Source of the DNA: CAYXVF01 sp964468125
GTDB taxonomy: Bacteria > Myxococcota > XYA12-FULL-58-9 > CAYXVF01
Assembly (NCBI GenBank): GCA_964468125.1
Contig: CAYXVF010000064.1
Location: forward strand, 1-37,097
DNA: 37,097 nt
Direction of reading: 5' to 3'
In this document: positions 22,770 to 30,693 of the stretch, one piece after another
Layout of the letters: every line of letters starts with the position of its first letter
Numbering within the stretch: position 1 is the stretch's first letter
Made by a program: the position numbers and the translations under genes
Notes under the pieces: model-generated
Databases searched by the model: none
What the model was told of the DNA's origin: nothing
The model's input: the letters and a program-made list of their open reading frames with translations, nothing else

Positions 22770-22958
22770 TCACGCCCCGGTGGCGATCACCAAGGCGGCG
22801 CGTACGTCCGAGTCCACTCGAGGGTTGTCGAGGAGGTAGCGGCGAAAGCGGGCGAGCGCCTCCTGTCCTTCCGGGCCTTCGCGCCCGGCGCGCAGCTCGA
22901 TCGCCGCGCGGATCAGGGACTCGGCCTCGATGGCGACGGTCTGAGCACTGAGTGCCAT
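22770..22958 (-). CDS. Small hypothetical helical protein, 62 residues
   Basis: ATG 22958 is preceded by GAGGTG at a good distance, giving MALSAQTVAIEAESLIRAAI and a helical, Arg/Glu-rich body ending RAALVIATGA. A longer reading from 23048 adds 30 Gly/Arg-rich residues, but it would leave only 17 bp to the divergent rnhB gene, so the short form is preferred. No family is recognised and no signal peptide is present. Confidence 0.55.
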   Translation of the reverse strand: MALSAQTVAIEAESLIRAAIELRAGREGPEGQEALARFRRYLLDNPRVDSDVRAALVIATGA

Positions 22959-23065
22959 GTGCTTCACCTCGTTAGGAGCGTAGCCCTCTCCTCGGGCCGT
23001 GCGGTAAGCACTCGTAAAACCACCGCGCCCTTGACCCCGATCCACCATCTTGATCCTATCGGTCC

Positions 23066-23887
23066 ATGCCGAAACGGCCCTCGATCGCGGCGCTTTCCGC
23101 GACCATCGAAACCTGTGACGAAGGGCAGCTCGCCGAATTCAGCGAGGACAGTCGGGCCGGTGTTCGCCGCCTGGCCCTACGGGAGATCAAACGGCGCGAA
23201 CGACTCGTCGCTGAAGCCGCACGTCTGCGCGACATGCTCCGACACGAGGAGGAGTTGTGGGCGCGGGGCCTCCACGTCGCTGGCGTCGATGAGGTGGGAG
23301 CGGGCCCGCTCGCCGGCCCGGTGATGGCGGCGGCGGTGGTGCTTCCGCCGGGAACCAATCTCGCGCGCATTGACGATTCGAAGCAGCTCGACCCGGAGAC
23401 GCGCGAAGAGCTCGCCGAAGAGATCCGCGCGGTCGCCATCGCCTGGGCGGTGGGAAGCTGCGACCGGCACGAGATCGACCAAATGAACATTTACCAAGCA
23501 TCGCGCGAAGCGATGCGCCGGGCGTTGATGCAGCTCACGCCCGTGCCAAACATTCTGCTGGTGGATGCCCGGACCGTGCCCGGCGTTTCCATGGAGCAAC
23601 GGCCGATCATCAAGGGTGACAGTCAGAGCCAGTCGATCGCTGCTGCGTCCATCGTCGCGAAAGTCACGCGCGACGCGTTCATGCGCGAAGCCGCCTCAAA
23701 ATTTCCCGGCTACGGATTCGAGAGTCACAAGGGCTACTACTGTCCCCAGCACATCGCGGCCCTCCAGGAGCTCGGCCCCTGCCCCCTTCACCGGCGCTCG
23801 TTCTCCCCGGTCGCCGCCGTGTGCGAAGACGACCTCGCAGCCGCCGAACGCGGGCCGAGCATGCCGTCGAGCATGATGCCGAAGTAG
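23066..23887 (+). CDS. rnhB: Ribonuclease HII
   Basis: Cleaves the RNA strand of RNA-DNA hybrids and starts removal of ribonucleotides misincorporated in DNA. The catalytic carboxylates are visible: Asp 75 and Glu 76 in GVDEVGAGPLAGPV, Asp 167 in LLVDARTVPG, and Asp 203 in SIVAKVTRD. KGDSQSQSIAAAS is also conserved. A 70-residue helical N-terminal extension precedes the core, as in some Gram-positive RNases HII. The last residues (after CEDDLAAAER) are encoded antisense to the end of the SRPBCC gene, with which it overlaps by 100 bp, so the natural C-terminus may have been replaced. The catalytic core is complete, so activity is expected. Confidence 0.94.
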   Translation: MPKRPSIAALSATIETCDEGQLAEFSEDSRAGVRRLALREIKRRERLVAEAARLRDMLRHEEELWARGLHVAGVDEVGAGPLAGPVMAAAVVLPPGTNLARIDDSKQLDPETREELAEEIRAVAIAWAVGSCDRHEIDQMNIYQASREAMRRALMQLTPVPNILLVDARTVPGVSMEQRPIIKGDSQSQSIAAASIVAKVTRDAFMREAASKFPGYGFESHKGYYCPQHIAALQELGPCPLHRRSFSPVAAVCEDDLAAAERGPSMPSSMMPK

Positions 23888-24333
23888 CGGCCGACGTAAT
23901 CGGAGTGAAAGGTCGAGTCGAGAGTCCACGTCACCTTGGTGCCACCCTCTTCTTCCTCGAGAATCCAAGCGGCGTGCGGCGGCTCGCCGAACCCGAAATC
24001 GAGCTTGCTCTTCACCAAACGCGGCAGGTCGACTTCAACGATCTCCTGCATGCCGTTGCCGACGTTGTCTTTGTCGCTCTTCCACTCCATGGTCTGGCCC
24101 ACTCCGCTGTCCGGACCACTCAGTGTGATCTCGACCTCAGGGTCGCGCTCAAACCAGGGCGAAAACTCTTGAAACCGATCGTAGCTGTCGACGAGGTCGT
24201 AGACGGTCTCGCGTTCCGCCTCGATCACGATGCTGCGCTCGGTGTGCTGTGTGCTCGGCAACAACAACGCGACGATGAAGAAGGCGCCCAAGATCGATGC
24301 GACCGCAATGACGATTCCTTTGACGATTTTCAT
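23788..24333 (-). CDS. SRPBCC (START-like) protein with N-terminal membrane anchor, C-terminus probably truncated
   Basis: A 181-residue protein with one N-terminal transmembrane helix (KGIVIAVASILGAFFIVALL) followed by a polyketide-cyclase/SRPBCC domain. Motifs are SIVIEAERETVYDLVDSYD, FQEFSPWFERDP and TKVTWTLDS. Family members usually end with a helix after FG-x-M-x-DGM-x-GP (about 20 more residues such as D-x-EKGL-x-NLK). Here the similarity stops at LGP, and the tail RSAAARSSSHTAATGENERR is antisense to rnhB. The ATG at 24333 has a strong SD (GGGGGAGGATT). A ligand-binding role is typical; the final helix loss could impair folding. Confidence 0.82.
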   Translation of the reverse strand: MKIVKGIVIAVASILGAFFIVALLLPSTQHTERSIVIEAERETVYDLVDSYDRFQEFSPWFERDPEVEITLSGPDSGVGQTMEWKSDKDNVGNGMQEIVEVDLPRLVKSKLDFGFGEPPHAAWILEEEEGGTKVTWTLDSTFHSDYVGRYFGIMLDGMLGPRSAAARSSSHTAATGENERR

Positions 24334-24346
24334 GGCAATCCTCCCC

Positions 24347-24364
24347 CGCTCGGTTCCCCGAGCG
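24347..24364. other. Stem-loop in the gap before the SRPBCC gene
   Basis: CGCTCGG (24347-24353) pairs perfectly with CCGAGCG (24358-24364) around TTCC. On the minus strand it lies 42 bp beyond the AtpZ-like stop and just upstream of the SRPBCC SD. It could be a terminator or a 5' leader structure. Confidence 0.45.
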
Positions 24365-24405
24365 AGGTCGATCGATATCAGAGTGCGTGAAGTGGAAAAG
24401 GCAAA

Positions 24406-24639
24406 TCAGCGGCTGATGTCACGCTGGTAGCTCTGAACGACGCGGTGAACGGTCTTCACCGCAAGCACGAGACCGAGGAGAATACCGATGGTGGTGAGCC
24501 AAGGATCCGTGTCGAAGTAGCCGTCTAGCCAGTGGCCGCCGATCGAGCAAAACGCGACGGACACGGCCATCTCGATTCCCGTCGCCGAGTAGCGCCCCGC
24601 CAAGCGCCACATCCGTTGCCGCTCGTTCACCCGTTCCAC
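24406..24639 (-). CDS. atpZ: AtpZ/ATPase gene 1-type small membrane protein
   Basis: A 77-residue protein with two transmembrane segments. GIEMAVSVAFCSIGGHWLDG is followed by TDPWLTTIGILLGLVLAVKT. The GHWLDG...TDPWL...G-x-x-LGL pattern is the ATPase_gene1 signature of AtpZ/AtpI-type proteins. They lie beside F1Fo ATP synthase genes and are thought to aid assembly or ion supply. Here it is about 7.4 kb from the ATP synthase operon and on the opposite strand. ATG 24639 starts 22 bp past the stop of the M24 pseudogene remnant. The family is clear; the function is inferred. Confidence 0.78.
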   Translation of the reverse strand: MERVNERQRMWRLAGRYSATGIEMAVSVAFCSIGGHWLDGYFDTDPWLTTIGILLGLVLAVKTVHRVVQSYQRDISR

Positions 24640-24661
24640 GTCCCCGACCGGATTGCAGAAG

Positions 24662-25223
24662 TCAATCGCGAGCGGGCTCGCGCGGGATCGTGAAGATCGC
24701 CCGCTGGCGGCCGTCGATGTAGGTCACGGTCTTGCCGTCGAAGAAGGCATCCTCTTCGAGCTGAACGCGAACCGCGCGACCCCAGGAAGGGATGGCGGAC
24801 TCGGCGTAGAGCTCGATGGAGTAGGCCGTGTTTCAGTGAAATGAGACGTTGCCATTGACTGGCATGCTTCTCCTTGTCCCAGGCCTTCTTGAACACTTTG
24901 CCCACGTCGTAGCGGGCGATGGCGAGCGTTTCGAGCGTTTTGTCTTTGCCTGGGTCGTAGATCAGCAGGATCGTGCGGCGCCGCGCCGACTGCCTCTTGG
25001 CGGGGAGGAAAGTTTCGAGCACCGGATCTTCGTTGTACTCGCGGGAGATCAGGACCCACATGTCGATCCCCTCGCGTCGCATCAGCTCGGGCAGGAGCGT
25101 CTTCACCCGCTCTTCGAGCCAGCGATCGATCTCCTCGGCGCGCTCGCGCATGGGAAGGAGCTTCGGCTCCGCAAAGGCCGCCGTCGACGACAGCGTCAGG
25201 AAGAGAAAGACCAAGAATCGCAC
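24662..25223 (-). pseudogene. M24 (Xaa-Pro aminopeptidase-like) pseudogene with the catalytic domain deleted
   Basis: GTG 25223 starts a signal peptide (FLVFLFLTLSSTAAFAEPK) and an intact N-terminal domain of secreted M24 peptidases: EEIDRWLEERVKTLLPELMR, MWVLISREYNEDPVLETFLP, then VGKVFKKAWDKEKHASQWQ. Similarity stops near 24840. A frame change and an in-frame TGA (24835-24833) follow. From 24832 another frame gives the end of the same family: NTAYSIELYAESAIPSWG, LEEDAFFDGKTVTYIDGRQ and FTIPR, with a stop at 24664. Roughly 200 residues, including the metal-binding centre, are missing. The two ends of one gene joined by an internal deletion is the simplest reading, so no peptidase activity is expected. 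Confidence 0.82.
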
Positions 25224-25402
25224 GGGTGAGACTCTGCTCCGGTGAGAGGGGCCGCGGGCTGTCTCTCGGGGACAACAACCACGGACGCGGGGCGCGGTTC
25301 GAGCTCGGAGCATTCTGGCTCCGGTTCGAGCTCGGGCAGAGGGTCCGACTTTGAAAAACAGCTACTGAGCGCGAGGAGCGCAATCGGCCAGGTTCCTCGC
25401 AT
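25196..25402 (-). CDS. Small putative lipoprotein, 68 residues
   Basis: ATG 25402 gives MRGTWPIALLALSSCFSKSD, a short signal peptide with a good lipobox (LSSC). An acidic, Pro/Glu-rich stretch (LPELEPEPECSELEPRP) and a Pro/Ser tail follow. No domain is recognised. It lies 35 bp after the NHL lipoprotein and overlaps the start of the M24 pseudogene by 28 bases, so it is the last intact gene of the envelope operon. Its small size and simple composition keep confidence moderate. Confidence 0.55.
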   Translation of the reverse strand: MRGTWPIALLALSSCFSKSDPLPELEPEPECSELEPRPASVVVVPERQPAAPLTGAESHPCDSWSFSS

Positions 25403-25437
25403 AGGACGAATCTACCTGGCCGGAAAGGTGGAGGCGA

Positions 25438-28281
25438 CTACATCTCGTCGCTTCTGGACCGTCGTCTCCGCCGCAAGAACGCGAGCAGGCCGATGAAGCC
25501 GAGCCAAGGGCCGCTAACGCCGTTGCACTCGCAGCCGCCGTCGGTGCGCGGCTCGGGCGTGCGGGCGCCGGGCGGCGAGCTGGGCGGCAGATTCGTCCCT
25601 TGGACGACCTTGAACGTGATGCCGGCGGCGATGCTTTGGCCCGGAGGGCCGTCCGTGGAGGCGAGGATCTGTGCGCGCGCCTCCGTACCCGCTCGTGCAC
25701 CGGAGGCGTCGAAGGTGATCACGCTGCCGTTCAAGGCAACGGAACCTTCTGGGTTCACCCGATCGAGGCTCAGCGTCGCGGTGAGGTTGGTGCCGATGGC
25801 CACGGTGCGTACCTCGCCCGGTGCAACGTCGTAGACCCCCGGTCCCTCGGTGAAGCGAAGGCGCTCCGAATCCGTGAAGCGCAGGACACGGTTATTGCCC
25901 CGGTCTGCGACATAGACGACGTCTCCAGACTGGTTGGTCGCGACGTCCGACGGGGCGGTCAGCGTACCTGCGTTGATCGAGCCCAAGCCGTCACCGTCAT
26001 CCTGGACTGCCGCGGTGGTAAACGATGGCTGGCCGAGCACGTAGGTTGCGGAGGCCAGGTTCGTGGTTGGGTCCGTGGCACGGGGCTCGGCGAAGAGGAG
26101 GACACGGTTGTTACCGCTGTCTGCCACCCAGAGTCGGTCTTGACCATCGATGGCGATCCCTTCGGGCTGGTTGAGCTTGTTGCGGTCCGTACCCCCGCTG
26201 GTCGTTGTGAAATCTGCCTGTCCGACCACCGCGTCCGCCGTGATCGCGTTCAGCAGGTCTCCGTTTGGCTCGTCGAAGATCAGAATCCGGTTGTTGGACC
26301 GATCGGCGACATACATCGATCCGTTGGAATCGAAATCAATGCCGGACGCAAACCCGATTCCGTTGGGCCCGCTGGAGCTGCCGTCGCCGTAGCGTCGGGT
26401 GTCCGTATCCCCGACTGCGTCGTAGCGTCTGATCTCTCCGCCGTTCGTGACGTAGACCGAAGTGCCCAGAGAAGCGATTCCACCGGTGCCGGTGATCTCG
26501 CCGGTGGTGCTCGTCGCGTTTGCGCCGTACTGGCGACCGGTGATCGTGGCGGAGCTCGCGGGGTCGTCAAAGGCGAGTGCCCGTTGGTTGGTCGGTGTAC
26601 CGGAATCCTTGACGAACACGTCGCCGGTTGCACGGTCAACATAGAGACCCTGTGGAGCACTGAGTGTCGTCGCATCGATGTTGATGCGCCCCCGATTGAC
26701 GAGGTAGCCCAGGAAGTTGTTCTGCCCAATGACAGAGTCGGCCTCCGCTCCCATCTCGCTGCCGAGGCCGCCATCGAACTGCAGAATTCGATTCGCGGCC
26801 GAGTCGCTGACGTAGACCGTATCGGTCGCCCAATCGACCGCTACGGATTCGACTTGTCCAAAACCGGTTGATTCGATCGCGTTCGGGAACGCGAAGGCGA
26901 AACTCGGCTGACCGATCAACAGGCTCGCGGTGGTCTGCGGTGTGGCCAAAGCGCCGCTGAATCGGACGACCCGCTGATTGGCGCCGTCCACGACCAGCAG
27001 GCCATCGGCGCGATCGACGGCCACTTCCGTCGCGCTCCCCAGTCCTTGGGAAGAGAGCTGCCCGTTCGTGAGCCCACGGTTCTGCACGTAGGCTCGTTCG
27101 TCGGCTTGCCCGAAGGCCGTGTCGAGCCCGGGGGCGGTGCTGCCGACGATCGTCGCCTGCCAGACGTTCTGTGTGCCCCGGGTTTCTTCGATCAGGTCTC
27201 CTGGATTGGGATCTTCCAGCAGAGACGAGGCCGAAGGCTCGCCGGCGTTGAGACGAAGGACTCGAAACCTCGAGTCGGAAACGAAGATCACGTTGAGATC
27301 GACCTCGACGTCGCTGATGGTGCCGAAGCCGGAAAACACAGGTGGGAAGGTGTTGTTCACCGGCAGGCCCGAACCCGTGTTCGGATCGATGTCGGAGTCA
27401 ATGTCCGACTCGTATTTGTAGGCGTAGACGACACCACAGGAGCCAGCGCTGTCGTAACACGGGCTCGTGAAGTTAGCCCCGTCGGCGCTACAGTCGGTGG
27501 GATCTCCAGCGACGATGTCCTGGGGGCAGGTTCCAATCGAGGTCGTACACCCGATGTAGAAATTGCTCGACCCTCCGGCGACGGAGGCGATATTCGCGCA
27601 GCCTGTGGCCTTTGGCATGACCCCGTCAGGGCCGACGTCGGTGCTGTCCGTCAACCGCGCCGGGGACCCACGACGGTAGAATCGCACCTCGAGCCCGTTG
27701 TGAACCGCCAGCAGATTGTCGCCGAAGGGTACCGGCTTCCAGGGGCCGCCCAAACCACTTCCGAGATCGTCGAGCTCATAGTCCCACAGCGCGTCATCGG
27801 AAAATGGGTTGTTGTAGACGTACACGTCGTTGCCGTTTGAGACGTAGACCCGAAGCTCGGGATCGATGGCGACAAAGCCGAGATTGTTGAGCCTGAACTC
27901 CGGTGGCAGGCCCCGCCCGTTGGTGCTGTAGTCATCGACCTGCCCCAACACGATGTCCGCCGGCGCGCCATCCGAGAGGTCCACCGCCGAAGACGTGCGC
28001 CATCCGAGAACACGGTTGTTGACGCTGTCGGCGACCCAGATTTGAATCGTGCCGTCGGGCTCCGCCTCAGAAGCGACCGCCACCGGCCCATTGAGCCCCG
28101 CGGCATTCGTCGTGCCGACATCCCGTCCTCTGAAACTCAACTGCCCCACGACCGCGTCTGCGGGGCGGCCGTTGTTTAGGAGGGGGTTCGATGACGGCGT
28201 GAAGGCGTCGATCGCTGGCTCGTTCGACTTGCCGCAGGCGATGAGGCCCGCGAGCGCCACTAAAAGTCCCAACCTACGCAT
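25438..28281 (-). CDS. NHL-repeat lipoprotein with MYXO-CTERM-like anchor
   Basis: A 947-residue exported protein. ATG 28281 gives a signal with lipobox LIAC (GLLVALAGLIACGKSNEP). The body is a beta-propeller built from NHL-type repeats such as VYVSDSAANRILQF, MYVADRSNNRILIF, LWVADSGNNRVLLF and VYVADRGNNRVLRF. Each is paired with a (V/I)-x-GQ-x-x-F strand, as in VVGQADF and VLGQPSF. The C-terminus has CECNG, a hydrophobic helix (PWLGFIGLLAFL) and RRRRRSR, the layout of the MYXO-CTERM sorting signal of myxobacteria. NHL propellers usually bind proteins or glycans. Its ATG overlaps the DNDGDG-gene stop by one base (TGATG), so translation is coupled. Confidence 0.9.
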   Translation of the reverse strand: MRRLGLLVALAGLIACGKSNEPAIDAFTPSSNPLLNNGRPADAVVGQLSFRGRDVGTTNAAGLNGPVAVASEAEPDGTIQIWVADSVNNRVLGWRTSSAVDLSDGAPADIVLGQVDDYSTNGRGLPPEFRLNNLGFVAIDPELRVYVSNGNDVYVYNNPFSDDALWDYELDDLGSGLGGPWKPVPFGDNLLAVHNGLEVRFYRRGSPARLTDSTDVGPDGVMPKATGCANIASVAGGSSNFYIGCTTSIGTCPQDIVAGDPTDCSADGANFTSPCYDSAGSCGVVYAYKYESDIDSDIDPNTGSGLPVNNTFPPVFSGFGTISDVEVDLNVIFVSDSRFRVLRLNAGEPSASSLLEDPNPGDLIEETRGTQNVWQATIVGSTAPGLDTAFGQADERAYVQNRGLTNGQLSSQGLGSATEVAVDRADGLLVVDGANQRVVRFSGALATPQTTASLLIGQPSFAFAFPNAIESTGFGQVESVAVDWATDTVYVSDSAANRILQFDGGLGSEMGAEADSVIGQNNFLGYLVNRGRINIDATTLSAPQGLYVDRATGDVFVKDSGTPTNQRALAFDDPASSATITGRQYGANATSTTGEITGTGGIASLGTSVYVTNGGEIRRYDAVGDTDTRRYGDGSSSGPNGIGFASGIDFDSNGSMYVADRSNNRILIFDEPNGDLLNAITADAVVGQADFTTTSGGTDRNKLNQPEGIAIDGQDRLWVADSGNNRVLLFAEPRATDPTTNLASATYVLGQPSFTTAAVQDDGDGLGSINAGTLTAPSDVATNQSGDVVYVADRGNNRVLRFTDSERLRFTEGPGVYDVAPGEVRTVAIGTNLTATLSLDRVNPEGSVALNGSVITFDASGARAGTEARAQILASTDGPPGQSIAAGITFKVVQGTNLPPSSPPGARTPEPRTDGGCECNGVSGPWLGFIGLLAFLRRRRRSRSDEM

Positions 28282-30008
28282 CACACATCCTCCGAGTTGT
28301 CGAACCCGTCTGAACATTCAGGGTCACCAAAGCCAAAGTCGGGGTTTGCCCCGCCGCCACCGGGAAGGAACTCCGGCTCGAAATCGATCAACCCGTCGCC
28401 GTCGTTGTCTTCGCCGTCTTGGCACTGCTCCGGCGCACCTTCGTCCTGGTCTCCACCGCCCGAACAGGCGAGGTCTGGCGGAAGCTCGCCCGGTTGGTCA
28501 AAGAGGCCGTCGTCGTTCAAATCCACGCCTTCAAAGTCCGCCGTGCCGTCGCCGTCGTTGTCCGCGCCGTCCGAGCACTGTGGCTCCGGGCTCTCGCGGA
28601 AATGGAAGGCGCTCGCGCAGCCAAAGTCCGGAGGCGCCTCGCCGGGCAGGTCGAAGACGCCGTCGCCGTTTAGATCGATGCCGTTGACGTCGATGCGGCC
28701 GTCGCCGTCGTTGTCGAGGCCGTCGGAGCAGATCGGGTCGAACTGCTCGAACAGGTACCCGAGGCTACACGCGGGGTCTGGGTCTGAGATGCCCGGAGCA
28801 CCGGTGTCGATGCGGCCGTCGCCGTCGTTGTCGATGCCGTCGTCGCAGTCGCCGCCGGAGCCTTCGCTCGACGAGCCCGGGCCGGCGCAGTCTGGGTCCT
28901 GGGGCCAGTCGATCAGGCCGTCGCCATCGTTGTCGATCTGATCGGAGCAGCCCGCGCCGCTGCCCTCGAACGTGTCGAAGGGCGAGAAGCAGCCCGGGTC
29001 GAAGGGAAAGTCGGTTAGTCCATCACCGTCGTTGTCGAGCCCGTCGTTACAGGCGATGTCGGCTTCGTCGGTGTCCGTCGGCGTGAGACAGCCGCGGTCG
29101 TCGAGATCCGTGAACCCGTCGCCGTCGTTATCGCGCCCGTCGCTGCAGGCCGGTTGCGCCTCGCCCGTGTCGAGAGCGCTGGTGCACCCCGGGTCATCGG
29201 GGAAGTCCGTGAGGCCGTCGCCGTCGTCGTCGCGCAGGTTCGAGCATTCGGGGTTCAGCTCGTCGTTGTCCGTGCCGCTCACGCAGCCCGGGTCGCCAGG
29301 GAAGTCGATCAGACCGTCGCGATCGTTGTCCTCTCCGTCGCTGCACTGCGGGTTGAGCTCGTCTCCGTCGAGCAGTGTCGTACACCCCGGGTCGTTCGGG
29401 AAATCGGTCAGCCCGTCAAAGTCGTTGTCGCGCCCATCCGAGCAAGCGGGGTTCAGCTCGACGCTATCGCCGAGTGACGTGCACCCGAGGTCCGCGGGGT
29501 AGTCCGTGTCGCCGTCCCCGTCGTTGTCGATCCCGTCACGACACTGGGGGTCACCCCCCTCGGAGAGGTCCCTGAGGCTCGTACAGCCCGGGTCCGCAGG
29601 AAAGTCCACGAGCCCGTCTCCGTCGTCATCCTCGCCGTTCGAGCAGGATGGGTTCTCTTCGGAGCCGTCCCGATTGTCCGTGCAACCGGGGTCGTTCAAG
29701 TCGATCGCTCCGTCACCATCGTTGTCTTGACCGTCGAAACATTCAGGGTCGTCGGACTCGAGCTGACCGGCGCTGCTCACCTGGCACGCGGGGTTGGTGG
29801 CATTTAGGCCCGTGCCTTCCTGTCCGCAGTTGGCCGCGAGCTGGGTGCTCCGCGTGGATACCGTGAGACAGCCGGGGTCCTCGCCGTCCACGAGTCCGTC
29901 ACCGTCGTTGTCTATTCCGTCGGAGCACTGCACACGAATGCCGTCGCATCCGCTCAAACCACAGACCGTCGTCCCCGCGAGGAAGAGCGTCGTCAAAATG
30001 CGTTTCAT
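28281..30008 (-). CDS. MopE-type CxDGxDNDGDG repeat lipoprotein
   Basis: A 575-residue lipoprotein. The signal ends in a textbook lipobox (GLSGC). Nearly the whole mature chain is 14 repeats of the form C-x-D-G-x-D-N-D-G-D-G-x-x-D followed by a variable loop and a second Cys, plus a final degenerate copy (CSDGFDNSEDV). The Asp/Asn spacing is that of a calcium-binding loop as in thrombospondin type 3 repeats and the MopE-type motif, and the paired Cys suggests disulfides. Loops in repeats 11-14 are longer (for example NGIDLNGDGVFDLPGEAPPD). It probably forms a rigid, calcium-stabilised surface rod. ATG 30008 has GAGGT upstream; it starts 10 bp after the barrel-like gene. Confidence 0.92.
   Translation of the reverse strand: MKRILTTLFLAGTTVCGLSGCDGIRVQCSDGIDNDGDGLVDGEDPGCLTVSTRSTQLAANCGQEGTGLNATNPACQVSSAGQLESDDPECFDGQDNDGDGAIDLNDPGCTDNRDGSEENPSCSNGEDDDGDGLVDFPADPGCTSLRDLSEGGDPQCRDGIDNDGDGDTDYPADLGCTSLGDSVELNPACSDGRDNDFDGLTDFPNDPGCTTLLDGDELNPQCSDGEDNDRDGLIDFPGDPGCVSGTDNDELNPECSNLRDDDGDGLTDFPDDPGCTSALDTGEAQPACSDGRDNDGDGFTDLDDRGCLTPTDTDEADIACNDGLDNDGDGLTDFPFDPGCFSPFDTFEGSGAGCSDQIDNDGDGLIDWPQDPDCAGPGSSSEGSGGDCDDGIDNDGDGRIDTGAPGISDPDPACSLGYLFEQFDPICSDGLDNDGDGRIDVNGIDLNGDGVFDLPGEAPPDFGCASAFHFRESPEPQCSDGADNDGDGTADFEGVDLNDDGLFDQPGELPPDLACSGGGDQDEGAPEQCQDGEDNDGDGLIDFEPEFLPGGGGANPDFGFGDPECSDGFDNSEDV
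28297..29940 (-). repeat. Tandem repeats coding for DNDGDG calcium-loop units
   Basis: About 14 imperfect units of 80-150 bp encode the C-x-D-G-x-D-N-D-G-D-G pattern. At DNA level a core like GACAACGACGGCGACGG recurs, so recombination or slippage could change copy number. Unit length varies because the inter-repeat loops differ. Confidence 0.85.
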
Positions 30009-30018
30009 CGTTCTTACC

Positions 30019-30666
30019 TCACCAATAGATGTGGAAGCCGAGCTGGCCGACACCAACGACGTTCAAGCCACCGTCCACCGCGCTGATGGTGAACGCCGAG
30101 CCACCTTCATTGGTGTACTCGAATTCGAGTCCGTAGCCGCCTTGAAGCGAAACGTTGGGGAAGCCGAAGGCACCGAGGAAGAGCTCCGCCCCCAAGAAGG
30201 CGTTCGTGTTGATGTTGTAGATGGTCCCAACCCCGTCCACGAATGCATCGATCGAGCGAAACCCAACCCCCAGCCGCGCAAACACCACGGAGTAGTGGTA
30301 GTGCGCGAGGTTCATGACGTAGCCCGCTTCGATCGCATAGCGCAGGGCCTCTGCGTCGCCGCTGGTGAAGGCGAGGTCGAAGCCCAGGTCGATCGCCGTG
30401 TCCCGATCCAACCAGTAGCGGACACCCAATGGCGCGGTCCCGGTGAAGTAGCCAAAGCCAATGTGTCCCACGACGCCGTCGGTGGGACTCAGCCCGGAGG
30501 AGCCCTCAGGCGCCGCCTCAAAGGTTTCCGGCGCGGCTGGCTCGGTTGGCGCGGCTGGCTCGGAAGCCTCGACCTCCTCGGCCGGGGCCGCCTCGATCTC
30601 TTCCTGCGCGAAGGCAGGCACGCTCCACAGCAGAAGCGCAATCGCTAGGGGGATCGGATATCGCAT
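30019..30666 (-). CDS. Probable outer-membrane beta-barrel protein
   Basis: A 215-residue protein with a signal peptide (RYPIPLAIALLLWSVPAFAQ) and an acidic Ala/Pro-rich linker (EEIEAAPAEEVEASEPAAP). About 150 residues of alternating amphipathic strands follow (VVGHIGFGYFTG, YHYSVVFARLGVGF, AFLGAELFLGAFGF), ending in an aromatic residue (VGQLGFHIYW) as outer-membrane barrels do. ATG 30666 has a strong purine-rich leader (AAGGAAGAGG). It lies 27 bp after the lipoprotein gene and 10 bp before the repeat protein, in one apparent operon. No named family is recognised. Confidence 0.8.
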   Translation of the reverse strand: MRYPIPLAIALLLWSVPAFAQEEIEAAPAEEVEASEPAAPTEPAAPETFEAAPEGSSGLSPTDGVVGHIGFGYFTGTAPLGVRYWLDRDTAIDLGFDLAFTSGDAEALRYAIEAGYVMNLAHYHYSVVFARLGVGFRSIDAFVDGVGTIYNINTNAFLGAELFLGAFGFPNVSLQGGYGLEFEYTNEGGSAFTISAVDGGLNVVGVGQLGFHIYW

Positions 30667-30693
30667 CTCTTTGGCCTCTTCCTTCTTGATGAA

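Noticed and set aside
22959..23048. Longer 92-residue form of the small gene before rnhB
   Set aside because: Would leave 17 bp for two divergent promoters, and the extension has lower GC at third codon positions; the ATG at 22958 has a better SD.
25600..26871. 423-residue open frame opposite the NHL lipoprotein gene
   Set aside because: Antisense shadow with composition driven by the NHL repeats; no motif or start signal.
28297..29502. Ser/Pro-rich and Arg-rich open frames opposite the DNDGDG repeats
   Set aside because: Periodic shadows of the Asp/Gly repeats; low-complexity artefacts.
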